Assembly (NCBI GenBank): GCA_903875575.1
Contig: CAIQWJ010000073.1
Location: 1 to 64,000 of the forward strand
DNA: 64,000 nt
Origin: an uncultured Acidobacteriia bacterium
GTDB lineage: Bacteria; Acidobacteriota; Terriglobia; Bryobacterales; Bryobacteraceae
Direction: 5' to 3'
Shown here: one piece after another, positions 26,678-35,310 of the stretch
Numbering within the stretch: the first letter of the stretch is position 1
Layout: the number at the start of each line of letters is the position of its first letter
Notes under the pieces: model-generated
Database searches by the model: none
Told to the model about the DNA's origin: nothing
The model's input: only the letters and a program-made list of their open reading frames with translations
Position numbers and translations under genes: made by a program

Positions 26678-28015
26678 TCAGAACGTAAATCCGCGCGGAA
26701 TCAGGCGGTGCTCCCAGGCCTGACGTTCCAGGTCTTCCCGAAAGTCGGGATGAGCCAGAGCAATTAAGGCTGTTGCCCTTTCGGGCACTGACTTGCCTTT
26801 GAGATTGACCATGCCGTATTCGGTCACGATGTACATCGCGTCGGACCGGGGCGTGGTGACGATGTTGCCTGGCGTCAGATCCAGCACGATCCGGCTGCGT
26901 CTCTCACCGTGCTTCTCATACGTGGACGCCAGGCAGATGAATGACTTGCCGCCTTCGGAAGCATAGGCACCGCGCACAAACTGCGCTTGTCCACCCGTGC
27001 CGCTGATGTGGCGATGACCGTCGGATTCGGAAGCAATCTGGCCCTGAAGGTCAATCTGCGTCGTGTTGTTGATGGAAATCATGCGGCTGTTCCGCATGAT
27101 GAGATGCGGTGCGTTCGTGTATTCCACAGCGCAGCAATGAAAGTCGGGATTTCGCTGGATCGCGGCGTACATGCTGCGCGAACCGAGCGCAAAGGTGTAG
27201 ACGATCTTGCGCGGGTCCAGCGTCTTGTGCGAACCCGTGACACGGCCCGCCCGATAAAGGTCGACGAGACCTTCGGTGAGCATCTCCGTATGGATGCCCA
27301 GGTCCTTCACGCCGCTTTCCAGCAACAAAGTACAAACGGCATTCGGCATGCCGCCGATACCGATCTGAAGGCACGCGCCATCCTCGATTTCACCGGCGAT
27401 CAAACGGGCGACGGCGCGGTCAACATCGCAGGGCGGTGGATTCGGCAGCTCCGTGGCGGGCTCGCTGTTGCCCTGAATGATGTAGTCGACTTCGCTCAGG
27501 TGAACTCCCGTGCCTTCGCCAAACACGTAGGGCAGGCCTTCCGTCACTTCGACGATGACCATGCGGGCGCGTTCAATAATGGCCCGGTGCCAGATGTTCG
27601 TGCCGCCGAAGTTGAAGTAGCCGTGTTCGTCGATGGGGCAGGTCTTCAGGATGAGGATGTCGACGGGGTCAATGAACCGGCGATAGTAATCGGGCACTTC
27701 GCCGAGATGGAGGGGGATGTAGCTGCCGCGACCGGCGTCGTGTTTCTTCCGGTCGTAGCCGGAGAAGTGCCAGTTGAGCCAGTAGAAATGTTTGCCTTCG
27801 GGGTCCTGCTCCAGGACGGCCCGTGGCTTGACGGTCAGGGTGGCTCGGATCTTGACGTTCTCCAGCGATTCTCGCCGCGCGGCCAGCGCGTGATCAAAGA
27901 CATCCGGCTGACAGAGCGCGGCGGCGTAATCCAGCCACATGCCGGAGCAGACCAGAGCGGCGGCTTCGGTGGCGGAGATGTTGCGCGCGGGTGCGACGGC
28001 GGTTCTTTGAAGCAT
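26678..28015 (-). CDS. Acetyl-CoA hydrolase / CoA-transferase family protein
   Basis: This 445-residue enzyme belongs to the acetyl-CoA hydrolase/transferase family (butyryl-CoA:acetate and 4-hydroxybutyrate CoA-transferases). Typical segments are GIGGMPNAV near 218-226, GIHTEMLTEGLVDL with the likely catalytic Glu244, ALGSRSMYAAIQRNP, VEYTNAPHLIMRNSRMISIN and ISGTGGQAQFVRGAYAS. It should move CoA between short-chain acids by a glutamyl-CoA intermediate. The preferred acids cannot be told. Neighbours give no pathway hint. Confidence 0.88.
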   Translation of the reverse strand: MLQRTAVAPARNISATEAAALVCSGMWLDYAAALCQPDVFDHALAARRESLENVKIRATLTVKPRAVLEQDPEGKHFYWLNWHFSGYDRKKHDAGRGSYIPLHLGEVPDYYRRFIDPVDILILKTCPIDEHGYFNFGGTNIWHRAIIERARMVIVEVTEGLPYVFGEGTGVHLSEVDYIIQGNSEPATELPNPPPCDVDRAVARLIAGEIEDGACLQIGIGGMPNAVCTLLLESGVKDLGIHTEMLTEGLVDLYRAGRVTGSHKTLDPRKIVYTFALGSRSMYAAIQRNPDFHCCAVEYTNAPHLIMRNSRMISINNTTQIDLQGQIASESDGHRHISGTGGQAQFVRGAYASEGGKSFICLASTYEKHGERRSRIVLDLTPGNIVTTPRSDAMYIVTEYGMVNLKGKSVPERATALIALAHPDFREDLERQAWEHRLIPRGFTF

Positions 28016-28078
28016 AGGGGTGTGCGGCCCGGGACCAGAGCCGCTGCGGTCAGGGAGTATCTTATCAGGGACGGCGTG

Positions 28079-29614
28079 CTACTCGTTTCGCTGGAATTCG
28101 GCCACTCCCACATCGCCAAAGTCCCGCACCAAGTTGCTCCAGCCCGCGAATTCAGGCCGCGTGGCAAACCACTGCCGCCAGAAGCGGACCTGGCCGGTCT
28201 GGCCGTAAATTTCGAAGCCGGCCGTGCCGTTGAAACTGCCGCGCGCGAGTTCCCGCGCATAGCGGACGCCGTCTTTGTCTTCAAACGGAAAGAAGTAGAG
28301 CTTGCCGTGAATCGGGTAGCGCTCCAGGTGCGAGTAGAGGAACCCAGGCAAGGCGTAGTCTGCGGACCATGCCGGGGGCCGCGCCTCAATGAAAGGACTC
28401 ACCACGACAACCGGCGTGGATTCCTGCGCGAAGCGATTGGCCTCCGCGGCTGCGGAGCGCCAGTCCGACACGTCGTGCCGATACACCAAAGTTCCCCAGT
28501 GGCCTTGAAAAGCCAGCGCGGCCAACGCCATGCCTGCAGCCGCGAAACGCCACTTGTCGGCAGGCATCCACCAGGCTGCCGCCGCAGTCGCCGTCAGCGC
28601 CAAACCAGGCAACATGATGGAGAGATAGCGATCGACGTACAAACTGTTGCCGCTCACCCAGGCGTAGAGACAAATCACCACGGGCTGGCACAGCCACCAG
28701 GCGCCGATGAAAACGAGGTCGGGCCATACGATCTTCCGTGCTGACCCCGTCCATCCGCGCCACTTCGCGAAAAACCAAAACACAACCCCGCACAGCAGCG
28801 GAACGTTCCAGTGCAGCTCATGCAGGAAAACGCGCAGTGTAGGCGGCGGCGCAATGACATGGGCGGCAGCACCACGTGCGAGAGTCAACGCATTCATGGC
28901 CGGTGGCACCAACGCCAGCGCGATCAGCGCGGCAGCCGCGGCCCACTGTGGCCACCTCACCCGAGTTTCGCCGCTGATGACGCGGGACAAGACGTAAATC
29001 GCCATCAGGATATAGAAAGGCCAGTAGACAAGATGCACTCGCCACACCAGCGCCGCGGCAACGGCGAAGAGAGCCGCATCACTCCAGCGCGCTGAATCGA
29101 GCCACCTGACAAGCAGAAACACACTGGCGGCGGACACCATGATGCCCAGGGCATAAGGTCTGGCGTCGATCGCGTGATAGTCGATGCCGCGCAGCAGGAG
29201 ACAGGTGAACACGGCGAACCAACCGGCACGCGGATGAATCAAACGCGCAGCCAGACGGGCGATCAGACCGAGGGCAATCGCCATCGCCAGCATGGAGGGC
29301 AGACGGTATGAGATCTCAGATGAGCCCGTCAGCGCATGAGCGGCGCGCGGAAGGTAGTAATAGATGGACTCGAACGCTTCGCGCGCGCTGCCGAGCGAAG
29401 GGTGGCGCGGGTGAGCCGCGACGAATACGGTTTCCAGTTCGTCCACCCGGAAACTGGATGGCAGCGGCACAAGCCACAGGCGCGCGATGCAGATGCCGAA
29501 CAGCGCTGCAAGAGGCCACTGACTGGATTCACATTTCTCTTCGAACTTCCCTGCACCAGGGATTCGTTGAGAGCTTCGCAAACTGGATTCCATGTGCCTG
29601 GCTAAATGATACAC
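28079..29614 (-). CDS. GT-C-like polytopic membrane protein (ArnT/PMT-type)
   Basis: This 511-residue protein has about eleven membrane helices. The first outer loop carries FRVDELETVF, the acidic D-E pair that GT-C glycosyltransferases use after the first helix, and later loops hold HAIDARPYALG. The C-terminal third is soluble and would lie outside (RHDVSDWRSAAAEANRF, then FEIYGQTGQVRFW). The likely role is transfer of a sugar from a polyprenyl carrier; donor and acceptor are unknown. An ATG seven codons later (MESSLRSS) is also possible as the start. Confidence 0.7.
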   Translation of the reverse strand: MYHLARHMESSLRSSQRIPGAGKFEEKCESSQWPLAALFGICIARLWLVPLPSSFRVDELETVFVAAHPRHPSLGSAREAFESIYYYLPRAAHALTGSSEISYRLPSMLAMAIALGLIARLAARLIHPRAGWFAVFTCLLLRGIDYHAIDARPYALGIMVSAASVFLLVRWLDSARWSDAALFAVAAALVWRVHLVYWPFYILMAIYVLSRVISGETRVRWPQWAAAAALIALALVPPAMNALTLARGAAAHVIAPPPTLRVFLHELHWNVPLLCGVVFWFFAKWRGWTGSARKIVWPDLVFIGAWWLCQPVVICLYAWVSGNSLYVDRYLSIMLPGLALTATAAAAWWMPADKWRFAAAGMALAALAFQGHWGTLVYRHDVSDWRSAAAEANRFAQESTPVVVVSPFIEARPPAWSADYALPGFLYSHLERYPIHGKLYFFPFEDKDGVRYARELARGSFNGTAGFEIYGQTGQVRFWRQWFATRPEFAGWSNLVRDFGDVGVAEFQRNE

Positions 29615-29648
29615 GCACAGGCATCAAACAACAGCGGCCGTCAGGCAC

Positions 29649-30413
29649 CTATCTGAGCGGCGAGTAATCGGCAGGAGCCAGGAAGCGGTTGTCGTCCGGC
29701 GTGCGGGGCCCGGTGTTCGGCGGCGCGGGAACGCGCGCGTTGAACTCGGCCGTGAACGGGCGGAAGTCCGCCATGAATGTTCCCCACGATGCGCGGGCCG
29801 CTTCGCGATCCTTGTGTGCCAGAAGATAGATGAAGGAACTGTGGTCGTCCGCTGTCGAGTAGAAGATCGGCGTCATGCCCTGCTTTGTCAGTATCGCTGC
29901 CAGGCCCGATTTGAACTCTTCCACCATTCTGGGCAACCCCGCCTCGCCGGTATTGTATTTGCGCAGTTCGAACACGCGGTTTGTCGCTCCGGTTGTGGGC
30001 GCTTCCAAAACGGGTGAAAACTCCGTGGTGGTCGCGAAGATGGAGTACGCTGGCTTGGCCAGCAGCGAACCGGTTGGCGCGTCGAACGCCGCCCAGGTTT
30101 TCTCCGCGGCGGCGCGGTCTTTGTGCGCCACAATGCAAACAAGCATATTGGCGGCGTCGGTGCCGTCACTTCGTGCACCCTCTAATACGGTGCCATCAAA
30201 GAGATTCTCGATTCCGTTCTTCGCGAGGAGAGGCAGTGCCTGCGTGCGGAAGGCCGCCTGAAAGTCAGTCATTTTGCCGGCATTGGCGGTGTAGATCCGC
30301 AGTTCGAAAGTGCGGGCCTGGGACTGCGCGAATGCGCTCCCGACAATGACAGCGAACAGAAGAGCCAGATTGGCGATCGATGGAATACGAAGTATGCGCA
30401 TTTTTGCTCTCAT
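29649..30413 (-). CDS. NIPSNAP family protein, secreted, two domains
   Basis: This 254-residue protein starts with a signal peptide ending AFAQS and has two ferredoxin-like NIPSNAP domains: FELRIYTANAGKMTDFQAAF to VCIVAHKDRAAAEKTWAAF, and VFELRKYNTGEAGLPRMVEEF to YLLAHKDREAARASWGTF. Secreted NIPSNAP proteins are common in acidobacteria and planctomycetes and their role is unknown. It is divergent from the DUF1549 gene. Confidence 0.88.
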   Translation of the reverse strand: MRAKMRILRIPSIANLALLFAVIVGSAFAQSQARTFELRIYTANAGKMTDFQAAFRTQALPLLAKNGIENLFDGTVLEGARSDGTDAANMLVCIVAHKDRAAAEKTWAAFDAPTGSLLAKPAYSIFATTTEFSPVLEAPTTGATNRVFELRKYNTGEAGLPRMVEEFKSGLAAILTKQGMTPIFYSTADDHSSFIYLLAHKDREAARASWGTFMADFRPFTAEFNARVPAPPNTGPRTPDDNRFLAPADYSPLR

Positions 30414-30500
30414 GCGCCAGCATACGGGCGCGAGGCTGGTGTCCGATATCCCGATTCTGTCGAATCCTTGCCTGTTTCTCTGAGTTACCGTTGGAAACCG

Positions 30501-30620
30501 TTACGACGTCCCATCCACCGAAAACGCCGGCAACACGTTGCCGGGCAAGCCGCCCCAAACGCCGTAACCGGAATTGACGAACACCATTCCACCCGCGATG
30601 ACGGGCACGAGTCCGCATCG
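30501..30620 (-). pseudogene. C-terminal relic of a quinoprotein dehydrogenase
   Basis: One minus frame reads VPVIAGGMVFVNSGYGVWGG then LPGNVLPAFSVDGTS and a TAA. This is the last blade and C terminus of PQQ-type alcohol or polyvinyl alcohol dehydrogenases (typical form NGVVFAGSGYGFWGGMPGN, LLAFSVDG). A TGA lies in frame a few codons upstream, so only about 38 codons are left. It shows that a larger gene once lay between the NIPSNAP and DUF1549 genes. Confidence 0.6.
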
Positions 30621-30662
30621 CCCCGGTCATGACATGTGTAAAACACTCCCGCCGCAGCGTGA

Positions 30663-33600
30663 TTGACCTGTACACCTTGGCGTAGTAGGCTAATTCGTAA
30701 GCTTCTCCGGAACAAAAAGCAGGCCTTATTCCAAGTGCATCTTCCAACCTTCACTGCCGCGCCCTTTAAATTGCTGCCTGGCGCCTTCACCGGCGCGTTG
30801 GTCGCCCTGGCGCTCTCCGCAGCGCCGCCGGTGGATTTCGGACGCGATGTCAGGCCTATACTTTCCGACCGCTGCTTCTCCTGCCATGGGCCGGATGAGA
30901 CGAAACGTCAGATGGCATTGCGTTTCGATATCGAAGATGGCGCGAAGAAGGCCCGGGGCGCGCGTCCGCCCGTTGTGGTGCCAGGAAATCCGGAGGCGAG
31001 TGAAATCCTGAAGCGCGTCGCCCCGGCAGATCCTGCGCGGCAGATGCCCCCACCTTATTCGGACCGCAAGAAACTCACGGAACAGGAAGTCGCCACATTG
31101 CGCACCTGGATTGAACAGGGCGCGAAGTGGCAGAGTCACTGGAGTTTCACGCCTCCCGTGCGGCCCGCGGAGCCCGCAGTGCAGAACCGCGCCTGGGTGA
31201 AGAATCCAATCGACACCTTTATTCTGGCGCGCCTTGAGAAAGAGGGCCTGAAGCCCTCACCGCAGGTGGATCGCGACCGGCTACTTCGTCGCGTGAGCTT
31301 CGATCTGACGGGGCTGCCGCCGACGCTGGCCGAGTTGAACGCCTTTCTGGCGGATACCGCGCCGGATGCTTACGAGAAGGCCGTCGACCGCCTGCTTGCC
31401 TCGCCGCGCTACGGGGAGCGGATGGCCGTCGACTGGCTGGACGCCGCACGCTACGCGGATACGCACGGGTACCAGACGGATCCCGCGAAAGAGATTTGGC
31501 CCTGGCGCGACTGGGTGATCAAAGCGTTCAACAGCAACATGCCGTATGACCGCTTCACGATTGAGCAGTTGGCTGGCGACTTGTTGCCGAATGCGACCAT
31601 CGACCAGAAGATTGCCACCGGCTTCCAGCGGAACCATCGGGTGAATGCGGAGACCGGCGCGATTCCCGAAGAGTTCGAAGCGGAGACTCTGGTGGATCGC
31701 GCGGCCACTGCGGGGACAGTGTGGATGGGCTTGACGATGGGTTGCGCGCGCTGTCACGATCATAAGTTCGATCCGATCCTGCAGAAAGATTTCTACAGCC
31801 TGATTGCATTCTTCAACAACGTGGATGAAGTCGGCAACGGCGGGCCGGCCGATGGGCGTGGAAATTACAAGCCGTACCTGAAACTGCCCTCCCCGGAACT
31901 GGAAGCCGTGGTAGCGGCGAAGGAGGCGGAGCTGAAAGTCGCGCGGGCGAAGCTCAGTGAGATCGATAAGGGCCTCGCGGCGAAGCAAGCCGAGTGGGAA
32001 CAGACCGCGCTGACCTATCAGCCAAAGTGGGAAGTGCTGGTGCCCGCGACATTCAAAGCCGATAACGGCGTGACGCTGAAGGCGTTGCCGGATGGCTCTG
32101 TGATTGCCGGTGGCGCGATGCCCCCCGCGTCATTCTTCCAGGTGACGGCGGACACCGCGATGAAGAAGATCACCGCGTTTCGTCTGGAAATGATTCCGGA
32201 TGCCAGCCTGCCGGGTGGCGGTTCGGGACGCGGCGCGGATGGCAAGGGTGTGGTGACCTTGTTCGAAGTGCGCACGGGCGGTAAGAAGGTGGACCTCTCC
32301 CGCATCACGGCGGACTTCAAATCGGAGGAATCCGAACTGAATCTGGTGGTCAGTCCGGCGGATCAGTTGAAGCGCGGCTGGGGCGTGAATCCGGAAATGA
32401 ACCAGCGGCACTATGCCGTGATTGAGACGACGCGAATGTTCAGCCCGGAAGCCACGTTGACGTTCAGGATTGGCAGCGAGTATGAAGGCGCGCCTCTGGG
32501 CCGGTTCCGCATTTCCGTAACAGATTCCGAGGTCCCCGAAGTGGTGCCTGAAGATATGGCCTCGATCCTGCGCACGCCTGTCGCGGCGCGTTCGGAGAAG
32601 GATGCGATCGCGCTGACAAAGTACTTCGTGTCACATCCGGTGGAACGCCGTGCCGCGAACGAAGCGGCGACCACGCTCGATGCCGAACGACGTGCGGCGG
32701 AGAACAAGATCCCCAGCACCATGGTGATGGCTGAAATGGCGGAACCTCGCGACACATTTGTCATGCTGCGGGGCGCTTACGATAAGCCGGGCGACAAGGT
32801 CACGCCGTCGACTCCGGGTTTCCTGCCGCCTATGCCCGCGGATGCGCCCCGCAATCGCCTGGGCCTCGCCCAGTGGCTGGTTGCTCCTTCGAACCCACTC
32901 ACTGCACGCGTGGCGGTGAATCGCTACTGGCAGATGTATTTCGGCACGGGCCTCGTGAAAACGGCGGACGATTTCGGGAGCCAGGGAGAAGCGCCCAGCC
33001 ATCCGGAATTACTGGACTGGCTGGCGACGGAATTCGTGCGCACCGGTTGGGATGTGAAAGCAATGCAGCGTCTGATTGTGACCTCGGCAGCTTATCGGCA
33101 GGCTTCCGTAGTAACACCGGCACTGCACGAGCGTGACCCGGAGAACCGTTTGATCGCGCGCGGCCCGCGGGTGCGACTGGAAGCCGAGATGATTCGCGAT
33201 CAGGCCCTGTCCCTCTCCGGTCTGCTGAGCACGAAGATGGGCGGGCCTTCGGTGAAGCCGTATCAGCCGGAAGGTTTATGGGAGCAGCTTTCCGCATTTC
33301 AGGGACGGAAACTGTTTGAGCGGTCCACAGGAGAAGACCTGTGGCGCCGCAGCGTTTATAGCTACTGGAAGCGCACGGTGCCACCGCCGGCCATGACGAT
33401 CTTCGATGCGCCAACGCGGGAATCCTGCGTGGTGCGTCGACAGATGAGTTCCACGCCGCTGCAGGCTTTGGCACTGCTGAACGACGAAATGTATGTGGAA
33501 ACGGCGCGCAAGTTCGCGGAGCGCATGGTGAAGGAAGGCGGAGCGTCGGCGACCGAGCGGTTGTCGTGGGCGTTACGACTCGCGACTTCGCGGCCGGCGA

Positions 33601-33800
33601 GCGCGCAGGAAGTGAAGATTCTGGAGCAGGGCCTCACAAAGCGACTGGCGCAGTATCGCGCGGACAGCGCAGCGGCGGAGAAACTGCTTTCGGCGGGAGA
33701 CTCGCCGCGCGATAAGACAATCGATACGGCGGAACTGGCCGCCTATACAACCGCCGCCAGCGTCATTCTGAATCTGGACGAGGTCATCACACGCCAATGA
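30663..33800 (+). CDS. DUF1549/DUF1553 protein with N-terminal cytochrome-type domain
   Basis: This protein of up to 1045 residues has three parts. An N-terminal planctomycete-type cytochrome c domain carries one haem motif CFSCH (71-75) after FGRDVRPILSDR. A DUF1549 domain follows (RRVSFDLTGLPPT, YADTHGYQTD, CARCHDHKFDPI with a second CxxCH), and DUF1553 ends the chain (PLTARVAVNRYWQMYFGTGLV, LDWLATEFV, LQALALLND). These proteins occur in sulfatase and polysaccharide loci and may oxidise sugars outside the cell. The start is uncertain: a TTG at 30771 would place a signal-like LPGAFTGALVALALSAAP at the N terminus. The stop overlaps the DUF1501 start by ATGA. Confidence 0.9.
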   Translation: MTCTPWRSRLIRKLLRNKKQALFQVHLPTFTAAPFKLLPGAFTGALVALALSAAPPVDFGRDVRPILSDRCFSCHGPDETKRQMALRFDIEDGAKKARGARPPVVVPGNPEASEILKRVAPADPARQMPPPYSDRKKLTEQEVATLRTWIEQGAKWQSHWSFTPPVRPAEPAVQNRAWVKNPIDTFILARLEKEGLKPSPQVDRDRLLRRVSFDLTGLPPTLAELNAFLADTAPDAYEKAVDRLLASPRYGERMAVDWLDAARYADTHGYQTDPAKEIWPWRDWVIKAFNSNMPYDRFTIEQLAGDLLPNATIDQKIATGFQRNHRVNAETGAIPEEFEAETLVDRAATAGTVWMGLTMGCARCHDHKFDPILQKDFYSLIAFFNNVDEVGNGGPADGRGNYKPYLKLPSPELEAVVAAKEAELKVARAKLSEIDKGLAAKQAEWEQTALTYQPKWEVLVPATFKADNGVTLKALPDGSVIAGGAMPPASFFQVTADTAMKKITAFRLEMIPDASLPGGGSGRGADGKGVVTLFEVRTGGKKVDLSRITADFKSEESELNLVVSPADQLKRGWGVNPEMNQRHYAVIETTRMFSPEATLTFRIGSEYEGAPLGRFRISVTDSEVPEVVPEDMASILRTPVAARSEKDAIALTKYFVSHPVERRAANEAATTLDAERRAAENKIPSTMVMAEMAEPRDTFVMLRGAYDKPGDKVTPSTPGFLPPMPADAPRNRLGLAQWLVAPSNPLTARVAVNRYWQMYFGTGLVKTADDFGSQGEAPSHPELLDWLATEFVRTGWDVKAMQRLIVTSAAYRQASVVTPALHERDPENRLIARGPRVRLEAEMIRDQALSLSGLLSTKMGGPSVKPYQPEGLWEQLSAFQGRKLFERSTGEDLWRRSVYSYWKRTVPPPAMTIFDAPTRESCVVRRQMSSTPLQALALLNDEMYVETARKFAERMVKEGGASATERLSWALRLATSRPASAQEVKILEQGLTKRLAQYRADSAAAEKLLSAGDSPRDKTIDTAELAAYTTAASVILNLDEVITRQ

Positions 33801-35236
33801 ATCCGCTACGTGAGCACCAGTTGATGATGACCCGCCGGCAGTTGCTCGGACGCACGGCGACGGGCATCGGCGCTGCGGCACTGAGTTCGCTGCTGGCCCC
33901 GCGTGCGCAGGCTGCACCGGGTCTGCCTGGCTTTCCAAACTTCCCCGCGAAGGCGAAACGAGTCATTTATCTGCACCAATCCGGCGCGCCCTCGCAGATG
34001 GACTTGTACGACTACAAGCCAGGCCTCACCAAACGCTACGCCGAAGAGCTGCCGGATTCCATCCGCATGGGGCAGCGCCTGACGGGCATGACGTCGGCGC
34101 AGAAAAAATTCCCGGTGGCACCATCCATCTACAAATTCGCGCAGCACGGCAAGGCTGGCATCTGGCTCAGCGAACTACTGCCTTACACCGCGAAGATTGC
34201 CGATGAAATCACGGTCGTGAAAAGTACCTTCACCGAGGCCATCAATCACGATCCCGCCATCACGTTTATCCAGACCGGGAGTCAGGTGGCAGGTCGGCCA
34301 TGTTTCGGCTCGTGGGTAAGCTACGGCCTGGGCTGCGAGACGGATGATCTGCCAGCGTTCGTCGTGATGATTTCTCGCGGCACCGGTCGCAAAGTGGACC
34401 AGCCGCTCTATGACCGGCTGTGGGGCAGCGGTTTTCTGCCGACCGCCTATCAGGGTGTGAAGTTTCGTTCCGAAGGCGACCCGGTGCTGTACCTTTCCAA
34501 TCCTCCGGGCATTGATTCGGATCGGCGTCGCAGCATGCTGGACGATATCAAACAACTCAACGAGATCAACGAGCAGCAGTTCGGCGATCCTGAGATCGTG
34601 ACGCGCATTCGCCAATACGAAATGTCGTACCGGATGCAGACTTCAGTGCCGGATCTGACGGATCTTTCAAAGGAGCCCGCTTCCACGTTTGACCTGTACG
34701 GACCGGATGCGAAGAAGCCTGGCACGTATGCTTCGAACTGCATCCTGGCGCGTCGCCTCGCCGAGCGCGGCGTGCGTTTCATTCAGCTGTATCACATGGG
34801 CTGGGATCACCATGAGGGCGTTCCGCGTCAACTGCCGCCGCAATGTCTGGATACAGACCAGCCCTCGGCGGCGCTTATTCAGGATCTGAAGCAACGCGGG
34901 ATGCTGGACGATACCCTGGTGATCTGGGGCGGCGAATTCGGGCGGACCGTCTACTGCCAGGGCAATCTCTCCCCGGAAAATTACGGCCGCGACCACCATC
35001 CTCGCTGCTTTACGACATGGATGGCAGGCGGCGGTATCAAGAAGGGCCTCTCGTACGGAGAGACGGACGATTACAGCTACAACATCACGGAAAACCCCGT
35101 GCATGTTCACGATATGAATGCGACGCTGCTCCACTGTCTTGGCGTGGACCACACGAAGCTCACGTACCGTTATCAGGGGCGTGACTTCCGGCTCACCGAC
35201 GTGAAGGGCACCGTGGTTAAAGAGTTGCTGGCTTAG
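33797..35236 (+). CDS. DUF1501 protein, Tat-exported
   Basis: This 479-residue protein begins with a twin-arginine signal (MTRRQLLGRTATGIGAAALS), so it is exported folded. The body is the sulfatase-like DUF1501 fold: RVIYLHQSGAPSQMDLYDYKP, HDPAITFIQTGSQVAGRPCFGSWVSYGLG in the middle, IQLYHMGWDHHEG, VIWGGEFGRTVYCQ and GRDHHPRCFTTWMAGGGIKKG. The conserved Asp and His suggest a metal site. DUF1501 and DUF1549/DUF1553 genes are paired throughout planctomycetes, verrucomicrobia and Solibacter; the four-base overlap here shows they are co-translated. Function is still unknown. Confidence 0.92.
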   Translation: MNPLREHQLMMTRRQLLGRTATGIGAAALSSLLAPRAQAAPGLPGFPNFPAKAKRVIYLHQSGAPSQMDLYDYKPGLTKRYAEELPDSIRMGQRLTGMTSAQKKFPVAPSIYKFAQHGKAGIWLSELLPYTAKIADEITVVKSTFTEAINHDPAITFIQTGSQVAGRPCFGSWVSYGLGCETDDLPAFVVMISRGTGRKVDQPLYDRLWGSGFLPTAYQGVKFRSEGDPVLYLSNPPGIDSDRRRSMLDDIKQLNEINEQQFGDPEIVTRIRQYEMSYRMQTSVPDLTDLSKEPASTFDLYGPDAKKPGTYASNCILARRLAERGVRFIQLYHMGWDHHEGVPRQLPPQCLDTDQPSAALIQDLKQRGMLDDTLVIWGGEFGRTVYCQGNLSPENYGRDHHPRCFTTWMAGGGIKKGLSYGETDDYSYNITENPVHVHDMNATLLHCLGVDHTKLTYRYQGRDFRLTDVKGTVVKELLA

Positions 35237-35310
35237 TTGCTCGCGTGCGGGCAGGAAAACAGCCATTGATTCGACGCTTCTTACCGAACCGCGACTGTAG
35301 GGAGCGGCAC

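Noticed and set aside
26987-28744. A 585-codon plus-strand frame opposite the CoA-transferase and part of the GT-C-like gene
   Set aside because: It spans parts of two good genes on the other strand and has no recognisable domain.
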